Assembly: GCA_944329255.1 (NCBI GenBank)
Contig: CALVIA010000014.1
Location: 1 to 18,617, forward strand
Reading direction: 5' to 3'
From: an uncultured Bacilli bacterium
Lineage (GTDB): Bacteria > Bacillota_I > Bacilli_A > RF39 > UBA660
Length of the DNA stretch: 18,617 bases
Numbering within the stretch: position 1 is the first letter of the stretch; every line of letters starts with the position of its first letter. The notes below the pieces were generated by a model, which saw only the letters and a program-made list of their open reading frames with translations, made no database searches and had not been told where the DNA came from. A program made the position numbers and the translations under genes. Positions 6,165 to 12,667 of the stretch are shown here, piece by piece.

Positions 6165-8534
6165 TTATATTTGTTCTACATATTCAAGTAATCTTAAAAA
6201 CATTTTAATAAACTTCACATCAAGTTTATCTTTTTTTAATTTTTTTATTTTGATTCTTTTTTTATTAATAGGTAAATCACTAAATAATATACTTGCAATT
6301 TTTTCTTTTAATCTTGTTTCTACCTCTAAATCAGAAATAATCATATCTATATCTTCATTAATTAATTTTATTGTATCAGTTTCAATTGCTTTCCCTTTAC
6401 AATTAATAGAAAGTTGTCCGATTGTTTTAACATCATTTATTTCAACAACAAAATCATTTTCATCTTCATAAAACTTTGATTCCAAATTATTTCCATTAAA
6501 ATTAACAACAACTTCATTTGTTGGCATTGTATTTCTAAATCTGATTTTATAATTTCTAGTTTGTGGAATAATACCACTTTTACCTTCTATAGATCTAATT
6601 ATCAATGTATAATTATTGTCTTGATAATTATAATCAATAAGAGTTTTCAAAAAATATCCTTGTTTATATAAATTAGTTATACCATCATCTTCATAAAATT
6701 CATACGTATTACTTTTTCCAGGAAATATTTGAATTTCCAAATTCTTTGGAGCATCCAAAATATTATTAGAATCAACACTCATTGGAATTATAGCACCACT
6801 TTTTACATAAACAGGATATTCTTCATCCTTAAAAAAAGTAACATAACTTCTATTTCCTGGGTATTTCTTTCCCCTCTTAAAATCATACCAAATTCCATCA
6901 GGTAAATAAATTTTATGAATAACTCTATCCATAAGTTGATCTTTTTTAGTAGTAATAGGACAAACCATCATTTCAGTCCCAAAATAATATTGATTTTTAT
7001 AATAAGGATCATAAAACAATTCTTTATTATAATGATATAAAGGATTAATTAATAAAGTACCATTATTGTAATATTTATATCCTTCAGAATATATATACGG
7101 AACAATTTTATGTCTTAATTGCATATATTCTTTTACAATTTGAAAGGTATTAATATCCCATCTCCATGGTTCTCTCTTATAATACTTTCCCCTATCTACT
7201 GATATTCTAAAGATGGATGAAAAGCATCCTAGTTGAATATACCTTAAAAATAGTTCTCTATCTTCAATACCCTTAGTAAAACCACCAATATCACTACTCA
7301 AATACGATATTCCAATATTTGAAGCACAGTTATTAGAATAAATAACATTTTTTAAAGTATCAAAACTAATTATTGATCTTCCAGAATATAATATTCCATA
7401 TCTATGTGCAGCAATAATAGGATTTCTACTTATTAACATATTTCTTTTATACTCATTTCTTCCAGAATCTAAATACATATAATGAGACATAAAATATGAA
7501 GAAGTAAATTCCTTACCTATATAATCTAACCAGAAAAAATCTATTCCAATAGCTTCTAAAGGATGAATAAGTATTTTCAAAAAAACATCTATAAATAAAT
7601 GATTAAAAGGAGCAAAAGAAATAATACTATTATTAGGAACTTTTATATATTCTAATGCCTTACTATACATCGTTTCATGAGGATAAATACCTTCTATTGG
7701 ATTAATATGTAATCCAACCCTTATACCCCTATTATGCATTTTTAAAACAAAATCATCTGGTTTAGAAATTAATTTATTATTAAAGGTATAACCAGTATTA
7801 TATTTATTTTCAAATATATGCCACTCTTTATCAAACAATAAAACAGAAATTGGAATATCCTCTTTTTCAAATCTGTTAAATAATCTATTTATAGTATTTT
7901 CATTATAACCATAATTTTTACTCCACCAATTACCATAAGCATATCTTGGTAATAATTGTGGTTTTCCAGTTAATTTAAAATAATCTTTTATAGCTAAATC
8001 AAAGTCATTATTATACATAAAAACATAAATATCAGTTGTAGGATTCGATTTTTTTATTAAATTACCATTAGAATCTATAATTAAACTAATAGAATCATCA
8101 ATTGAACTAAATCCATCTAAAGAATATATTCCTTTTGTATATTTAGTCTTACCACCATCTAAAAATATTAATCCCCCATCATAAGTTTTAATCTCAGGAT
8201 GTCCATAATACCACATTAAATCAGTATTATTTAATGTAATTCTTAAAGAAGATTCAGTAATAGGCATATTCTTGCTATAAGATAATTTAAAATATTTAGT
8301 ACTTATTTCTAAATATTTATCATCTTGTATACATTCAAATTTAGGAACAGAAAAATTCCTACATAACACAAGTTGAGTAGGATAATCAATAAACATTCCA
8401 TTAGGACTATATTCTATACGTACAAGTCTTTCAGATAATACCGTTATTCTATAATTATTTCCCTTTACAATTGAAGCAGGATTACTCTTTGCTTCTTGCA
8501 TATTAAAATGAAATTGTGTTCCCAAATCATACAT
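6165..8534 (-). CDS. Glycoside hydrolase family 31 protein with altered active-site residues
   Basis: This is a protein of about 789 residues with GH31 architecture: an N-terminal beta-sandwich, the (beta/alpha)8 barrel from about residue 195 to 530, and C-terminal beta domains. Family landmarks are PRYAYGNWWSKNYGY, DFFWLDYIG (the nucleophile Asp is present at about 337), ASNIGISYLSSDIGGF and EPWRWD. GH31 enzymes cleave alpha-glucosides or alpha-xylosides. Here the acid/base position (usually Gly-Asp after FSG) reads SGR, so Arg386 replaces Asp. The His of HDIGG is Ser414 and the His of the LHS motif is Ser445. Hydrolysis by the standard mechanism is therefore doubtful. Start: a 14-residue longer frame exists, but AAGGGTG upstream of the ATG at 8534 supports this one. 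No signal peptide is seen. It is flanked by 6S RNA upstream and a terminator downstream, so it is probably a single gene. Confidence 0.9.
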   Translation of the reverse strand: MYDLGTQFHFNMQEAKSNPASIVKGNNYRITVLSERLVRIEYSPNGMFIDYPTQLVLCRNFSVPKFECIQDDKYLEISTKYFKLSYSKNMPITESSLRITLNNTDLMWYYGHPEIKTYDGGLIFLDGGKTKYTKGIYSLDGFSSIDDSISLIIDSNGNLIKKSNPTTDIYVFMYNNDFDLAIKDYFKLTGKPQLLPRYAYGNWWSKNYGYNENTINRLFNRFEKEDIPISVLLFDKEWHIFENKYNTGYTFNNKLISKPDDFVLKMHNRGIRVGLHINPIEGIYPHETMYSKALEYIKVPNNSIISFAPFNHLFIDVFLKILIHPLEAIGIDFFWLDYIGKEFTSSYFMSHYMYLDSGRNEYKRNMLISRNPIIAAHRYGILYSGRSIISFDTLKNVIYSNNCASNIGISYLSSDIGGFTKGIEDRELFLRYIQLGCFSSIFRISVDRGKYYKREPWRWDINTFQIVKEYMQLRHKIVPYIYSEGYKYYNNGTLLINPLYHYNKELFYDPYYKNQYYFGTEMMVCPITTKKDQLMDRVIHKIYLPDGIWYDFKRGKKYPGNRSYVTFFKDEEYPVYVKSGAIIPMSVDSNNILDAPKNLEIQIFPGKSNTYEFYEDDGITNLYKQGYFLKTLIDYNYQDNNYTLIIRSIEGKSGIIPQTRNYKIRFRNTMPTNEVVVNFNGNNLESKFYEDENDFVVEINDVKTIGQLSINCKGKAIETDTIKLINEDIDMIISDLEVETRLKEKIASILFSDLPINKKRIKIKKLKKDKLDVKFIKMFLRLLEYVEQI

Positions 8535-8618
8535 AAATATCAACACCCTTATTTTATCATATATAAATAATATCATTTTTTTATAAAAAAATAAAGATTA
8601 AATTATAAAGTAAATCAT

Positions 8619-8640
8619 AAAAAAAACCTACATATATGTT
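8619..8640 (-). terminator. 3' end of 6S RNA: closing helix followed by U tract
   Basis: The 3' strand of the 6S closing helix (ATAACATATAT) is followed within a few bases by eight T residues on the minus strand at 8626-8619. The terminal helix itself probably acts as the terminator stem. Confidence 0.55.
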
Positions 8641-8789
8641 ATAGCGATAAACCCCGACTTTCATCAAGGTGGGCATCCCCATATAATTTTTAGGCTTCTT
8701 AGTCACTTAATGGTAAGAGTCACACCAATTATATTTTAGATTCCCTATAATTCGCTTAGTTCGGATTTATGATAACATATATATAGGAT
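8627..8789 (-). ncRNA. ssrS: 6S RNA (regulator of RNA polymerase)
   Basis: The ends form a long closing helix: ATATATGTTAT near 8785 pairs with ATAACATATAT near 8631. Just inside, ATAAATCCGA pairs with TCGGGGTTTAT. The inner part carries GAAGCCTAAAA, then GGGGATGCCCACCTTGATGAAAGTCGGGG, which resembles the conserved 3' half of 6S RNAs as I remember it. The total length of about 160 bases and the rod shape with a large central loop fit. 6S RNA mimics an open promoter and holds housekeeping RNA polymerase in slow growth. It has its own promoter and ends in a U run (8626-8619). The ends are estimates to within a few bases. Confidence 0.82.
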
Positions 8790-8795
8790 AAATTA

Positions 8796-8824
8796 ATTAT
8801 ACCAATATATTATTTATTATACAA
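8796..8824 (-). promoter_or_regulatory. Promoter of 6S RNA
   Basis: On the minus strand TTGTAT (8824-8819) and TATAAT (8801-8796) are 17 bases apart, giving a start near 8789, which matches the 5' side of the closing helix. The -35 box lies within the last codons of the TtcA-like gene. Confidence 0.7.
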
Positions 8825-9610
8825 GTCATTAAATAAAAATTTTACATTATCTTTTATATAACCATTTAAAGTATTAATATTAACATTTTCTAAACTTCTA
8901 AAAATATTTATATCTACATTTTTATTTTCTTTTAATAATTCATTAATTAAATTTTTAATGTATACTCTTTTAGAATCACTTTTCTTTTTACTAATTACAC
9001 AAGCACAATCAATAAAATCTAATTTATTATAATTTGCCCAACTAACTATATCTTCTTCCTTAATCATATAAAGAGGTCTTATTAATTCCATATCATCAAA
9101 ATTATCACTTACAAGCTTAGGAGGCATACCAGAAAATCTTCCAGTATAAAATATATTTAATAATGCTGTTTCTATTACATCATTAAAGTGATGTCCTAAA
9201 GCAATCTTATTACAACCTAATTTCTTTGCAACATCATAAAGAAATCCTCTTCTCATCCTAGCACATAAATAACAAGGTGATTCAGGGCAATTATTTTCCA
9301 CAACTTTAAATATATCACTATTAAATATTTTTAAATCAATTCCCATAATTTTAGCATTTTCTTTTATTTTAATAAGATTTTCACTCTTATAACCTGGATC
9401 CATACAAATAAACTCTAAATCAAATTTAAATTGCCCATGTCTTTTTAATTCTTCCATACATTTAGCAAGCAAAAAAGAATCCTTTCCCCCACTTATACAT
9501 ACAGCAATTTTATCACCCTCATTTATTAAATTATACTCTTTAATTACTTTAACAAATTTACTCCATATTTTTCTTCTAAATTTTTTTATAATACTTTTTT
9601 GAACATCCAT
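8810..9610 (-). CDS. TtcA-like PP-loop ATPase, probable tRNA thiolation enzyme
   Basis: This 266-residue protein belongs to the adenine-nucleotide alpha-hydrolase family that adenylates a tRNA base before sulfur transfer. The ATP-binding PP-loop SGGKDS is at residues 40-45. The C-x-x-C pair lies at 113-116 (CYLCARMRRG), and GHHFNDVIET follows at about 139-148. A later Cys pair (DCAC, 202 and 204) lies where TtcA has its third iron-sulfur ligand. TtcA makes 2-thiocytidine at position 32 of tRNA; this branch may differ in target. A longer frame runs 19 codons upstream into the preceding gene, but AGGTAG and ATG at 9610, four bases after that gene's stop, are the better start. It ends the gpr-spoIIP series. 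Confidence 0.88.
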   Translation of the reverse strand: MDVQKSIIKKFRRKIWSKFVKVIKEYNLINEGDKIAVCISGGKDSFLLAKCMEELKRHGQFKFDLEFICMDPGYKSENLIKIKENAKIMGIDLKIFNSDIFKVVENNCPESPCYLCARMRRGFLYDVAKKLGCNKIALGHHFNDVIETALLNIFYTGRFSGMPPKLVSDNFDDMELIRPLYMIKEEDIVSWANYNKLDFIDCACVISKKKSDSKRVYIKNLINELLKENKNVDINIFRSLENVNINTLNGYIKDNVKFLFNDLYNK

Positions 9611-9614
9611 ACTT

Positions 9615-10628
9615 CTACCTAACAACCCTCTCGTATAAATCACTAACATCAAATGAATTATCTTCATAAGACTCCGTTAAAAATTCTAATTCACTTATTT
9701 TATCACAAAAATCCTCATATTTTTTCTTTTTTGCAATACACAAATCTTCAAACATAAATAAAATACTCTCATCATCAAATAAACTAAAAAAAGAAAAACC
9801 TTTAATATCGTTATATTTAGAAACATATTTTTCATTATATTCTTTTTTAATTTCATCTTTTAAAGAAACCAAATTATAATTCATTAAAATATTTTTTAAA
9901 TATTTTAATCTATTTTTTATAACTCTTTTATTTTTATCAAAAAAACCTAAATTATTATAATCCTTATATAATAAATTAATTTCATCAACTATTTTTTTAT
10001 AATTAGATATTTTATTATAAAAATCCTTTAATTTATTCAATATATCATATAAAATATTTATTTCATCTTTTAAATTAATATTTTCTTTTTTTAACTTTTC
10101 TAATTTAAAAAGTCTAGATTCTTGCAATGCTTCTTCACTTATATCTTTTAAACTATTATTAAACTGATTTTTTATTTCCAAATCAATATCATCAAAATCT
10201 AAATAACTAGAATTATTATTTTTTAAAAAAACCCATCTTATAGTATCAGGAATTGGATGACTATAAAAATATAATTCTAAAAAATGAGAATACTTATTCT
10301 TTTCTTTATAATCATCTGAATTAATAAAATCACAATATATATCTTTTAAATTATTATCAATTTTTCTATTTTTATTTATACTTTTTATTATTTTTTTATC
10401 ATTTCCAATATATCTATTTTTTTTGAATATAATATTATCTAAATCATTTATAAAATAATTTAAATCCATTATGTCATTTTCTTCATTATAAAAGTTTCCT
10501 AAATTTATATCATTATTGTTTTTATTTATTACCACATTTAAAATAGATAGTTTCCTATCATTTATATTACAATAATCTATAAATTCAATTATAACTTTTA
10601 AATCATTATAATTGTGTACTACTTTCAT
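9615..10628 (-). CDS. Coiled-coil protein of unknown function in the gpr-spoIIP cluster
   Basis: The protein has 337 residues, no membrane segment and no signal peptide. I do not recognise it. The first 160 residues contain a tyrosine- and aspartate-rich region with the segment HFLELYFYSHPIPDTIRWVFLK. Residues 165-300 are rich in Lys, Glu, Leu and Ile, with heptad-like spacing (LKKENINLKDEINILYDILNKLKD), which predicts long coiled coils. The C-terminal end is acidic. It is preceded by GGTG nine bases before the ATG. Its stop lies in the ribosome-binding region of the TtcA-like gene. The coding sequence is extremely AT-rich (for example 6 G/C in the 60 bases at 9961-10020). That inflates Asn, Lys and Ile and will hide distant homology. 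Confidence 0.75.
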   Translation of the reverse strand: MKVVHNYNDLKVIIEFIDYCNINDRKLSILNVVINKNNNDINLGNFYNEENDIMDLNYFINDLDNIIFKKNRYIGNDKKIIKSINKNRKIDNNLKDIYCDFINSDDYKEKNKYSHFLELYFYSHPIPDTIRWVFLKNNNSSYLDFDDIDLEIKNQFNNSLKDISEEALQESRLFKLEKLKKENINLKDEINILYDILNKLKDFYNKISNYKKIVDEINLLYKDYNNLGFFDKNKRVIKNRLKYLKNILMNYNLVSLKDEIKKEYNEKYVSKYNDIKGFSFFSLFDDESILFMFEDLCIAKKKKYEDFCDKISELEFLTESYEDNSFDVSDLYERVVR

Positions 10629-10675
10629 ATATTGTCACCATATATAATAATAACATCAAAATTACTTTTTTTCAA

Positions 10676-10996
10676 TCAAGTTAATAAATTTGTTACACCT
10701 TCAATAATAGAAGTTATACCTTTTTTTATATATTTACTAGTAAAATTAGAAAATTCATTACTTATTTTAGAAAAAGTATTTGAGTAATCATTATGCTTAT
10801 TATTTAAATATTCATTTAAATCAATATCAACATTATTTTTTATATCATTTTCAAATTTCAGAATTTGTTCATTTGTAAGCTCTACTTTTTTATGTAACTC
10901 ATATTCATAATACCCACTACCATACGAAATATAAATAGTTAAAAATATAACAAATAAAAAAATCATTATAAATCTAAATACTTTTTCAGATTTCAT
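10676..10996 (-). CDS. Small single-pass membrane protein downstream of spoIIP
   Basis: The 106-residue protein has one N-terminal membrane helix (residues about 8-26, RFIMIFLFVIFLTIYISYG) and then a short extracytoplasmic part rich in Asn, Lys and Glu. The end (KKGITSIIEGVTNLL) could form an amphipathic helix. I recognise no family. The ATG overlaps the TGA of spoIIP in the arrangement ATGA, and AAGGAG lies in the last spoIIP codons. Translation of the two is therefore tightly coupled, which suggests similar amounts and possibly a physical partnership. In position it resembles an engulfment or forespore-envelope factor, but that is inference only. Confidence 0.75.
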   Translation of the reverse strand: MKSEKVFRFIMIFLFVIFLTIYISYGSGYYEYELHKKVELTNEQILKFENDIKNNVDIDLNEYLNNKHNDYSNTFSKISNEFSNFTSKYIKKGITSIIEGVTNLLT

Positions 10997-11784
10997 ATAT
11001 TCTCCTTTATTATATTAGATAAAATATTAATAGTATTAGATACCTCTTTTATAGTATTACTAGAGCCACCTATTTCAATTTTTATAACATTATTAATATA
11101 TTCATTTATAATATATATATTACTAATTCCATTAATATTTTTATTTAGTTCTTTATTTAATTCATATACAAAAGAAAAATCTTTTTCTGAAACATAAAAA
11201 TTAATTTTAGCATATTTATTATTATTAAATGATATAGTTGTTTTAAACCTACTATAATCAGATCTTCCAATATCAAAAAAATATTTAATACTTGAATAAT
11301 TAACTTTTACATCATTAATAAATATTTCTAAACTTTTATCAATAGAAATATTATTATTAAGAGAAAAATTTTCTAAATTGGTATCAAGTACAATATTATT
11401 AATATCTAAATTATTTAATTTATTACTTAATAAATATGATGCTACCATAACATTAGGTTTAATATTATAATCAATTTGATAATTTTGTAATTGATTTTTA
11501 TTATAAATAAATATTAAAGGATTATCATTAACAACATTTGGAGTATTAAAAGTTTTATTTTCAAATTCAATAAAGTCCATAAAATTAAACTTATCATAAA
11601 TTATATTAACTAAACTATTTAAAAAATTATTGCCATAAGAATCATTTAATATTAATTTCAAATATTCTTCATTAGTTAAATTAATAGTTTTATACAAATA
11701 TAAAATTGTAACTAAACAAGAAATTATCATATATAAAGTTGTAATAAAAATTTTAAAAATTAAACTTTTTTTTAATTTTTTCAT
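10993..11784 (-). CDS. spoIIP: SpoIIP-family engulfment protein lacking most catalytic residues
   Basis: This is a 263-residue protein with an N-terminal membrane helix (about 8-30) and a SpoIIP/amidase-type outer domain. Landmarks are NPLIFIYNKNQLQNY (93-102), YNIKPNVMVASYLLSNKLN, SSIKYFFDIGRSD (164-176), NNKYAKINFYV and IKIEIGG (234-240). SpoIIP is the amidase/endopeptidase that, with SpoIID and SpoIIM, thins septal peptidoglycan during engulfment. In active members the first motif reads Tyr-x-Thr-His-x-x-Glu and the second Asp-x-His-Arg-Asp. Here Asn97, Gln100 and Gly173 take the places of His, Glu and His; only the late Glu237 remains. The frame is intact, with AATATTGGTGA before the ATG. 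Placement directly after gpr matches Bacillus (gpr-spoIIP), which supports identity. The family call is firm; activity is doubtful. Confidence 0.88.
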   Translation of the reverse strand: MKKLKKSLIFKIFITTLYMIISCLVTILYLYKTINLTNEEYLKLILNDSYGNNFLNSLVNIIYDKFNFMDFIEFENKTFNTPNVVNDNPLIFIYNKNQLQNYQIDYNIKPNVMVASYLLSNKLNNLDINNIVLDTNLENFSLNNNISIDKSLEIFINDVKVNYSSIKYFFDIGRSDYSRFKTTISFNNNKYAKINFYVSEKDFSFVYELNKELNKNINGISNIYIINEYINNVIKIEIGGSSNTIKEVSNTINILSNIIKENI

Positions 11785-11832
11785 TAAATCACCAATATCA
11801 TATTACAACAATATAATATTAATTTTTGTCGA

Positions 11833-12594
11833 TTATAATTTTATATCATGAATTACCTCATTTATACAAATACTTAATAAATCACTTAACTTATCAATAA
11901 CAAAATCTATTTCTTTTAAAGTAACAATCATATTAGGAATTTTTTTATTAGATTTACTAAACTCATTAACAATAGTAGATAAATCACATACAGTAGGAAT
12001 TCCTACAGCAATAACTGGGATACCTAATGATTTTTTATCAAGAGCATCTCTTTTATTATTAACACCACTACCAGGATGAATACCAGTATCAGTTATTTGA
12101 ATTGTCTTAGTTAATCTTTTAATAGTACTACTCTTTAAAGAGTCAATTACAACTACAAAATCAGGTTTAATTTTATCAATAATACCCTTAATAATATCTT
12201 TAGTCTCAATACCTGTTTCACCTGTTACACCAGGCTTAATTGCACTTACAATACGATTAGAATTTATACCCAAAACATCCATTTGACGAGTAACTATAAT
12301 ATTATCAATTACTCTAGGTCCTAAAGAATCAGGAGTACTCTTATCATTACCAAGCCCAACCACAAGAACACTCTTAGACTTATTTATATTATTTTTTCTT
12401 AATACCTTAGAAAAACAATCATTAAATACTTTCTTAATATTATTATCAATAATATCACTAAATTCCATTGTTAAATATATACCATCATCATTTACAACAT
12501 CAGTTATATTTATACCATTTTTCTTAGAAATATTTACAACATTCCCATTACTATTTAAATCATCAGCCTCAATCATTAAATCACTAAAATTCAT
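11833..12594 (-). CDS. gpr: Germination protease GPR (short form)
   Basis: GPR degrades the small acid-soluble spore proteins after germination. The 253-residue protein has the A25-family landmarks VLVVGLGNDKSTPDSLGP (77-93), SAIKPGVTGETGIET, VVVIDSLKSS (148-156) and TDTGIHPGSGVNNKR (168-182). The likely catalytic Asp residues are Asp89 (TPD) and Asp151 (IDSL). The N-terminus reads MNFSDLMIEADDL, which aligns with the RTDLAxEA processing site of Bacillus GPR, so only about five residues precede the maturation point rather than about fifteen. The protein is also clearly shorter than the Bacillus enzyme (about 370). The start is supported by GGTGATAAT before ATG, and no better upstream start is seen. 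It is followed by spoIIP. Confidence 0.92.
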   Translation of the reverse strand: MNFSDLMIEADDLNSNGNVVNISKKNGINITDVVNDDGIYLTMEFSDIIDNNIKKVFNDCFSKVLRKNNINKSKSVLVVGLGNDKSTPDSLGPRVIDNIIVTRQMDVLGINSNRIVSAIKPGVTGETGIETKDIIKGIIDKIKPDFVVVIDSLKSSTIKRLTKTIQITDTGIHPGSGVNNKRDALDKKSLGIPVIAVGIPTVCDLSTIVNEFSKSNKKIPNMIVTLKEIDFVIDKLSDLLSICINEVIHDIKL

Positions 12595-12630
12595 ATTATC
12601 ACCAATATTATTATTAACAAAAATAATATA

Positions 12631-12664
12631 AATATAAAAAAGATAATGTTTTTAAACATTATCT
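12631..12664 (-). terminator. Terminator of the prepilin-DUF285 gene
   Basis: A perfect 11-bp stem (12641-12651 with 12654-12664) with a 2-nt loop is followed by a T-rich tract on the minus strand. It begins 4 bases after the stop codon and closes the series from cdsA onward. No clear promoter is seen between it and gpr. Confidence 0.75.
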
Positions 12665-12667
12665 AAT

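Noticed and set aside
9611..9667. Longer start for the TtcA-like gene, overlapping the coiled-coil gene
   Set aside because: The extra 19 codons lie in another frame of the upstream gene. The ATG at 9610 has a proper ribosome-binding site and follows the upstream stop.
9615..11784. Whole gpr-spoIIP region as a defence island because of unknown AT-rich genes
   Set aside because: gpr and spoIIP are clear sporulation genes in their normal order, and no nuclease, toxin or defence motif is visible in the unknown genes.
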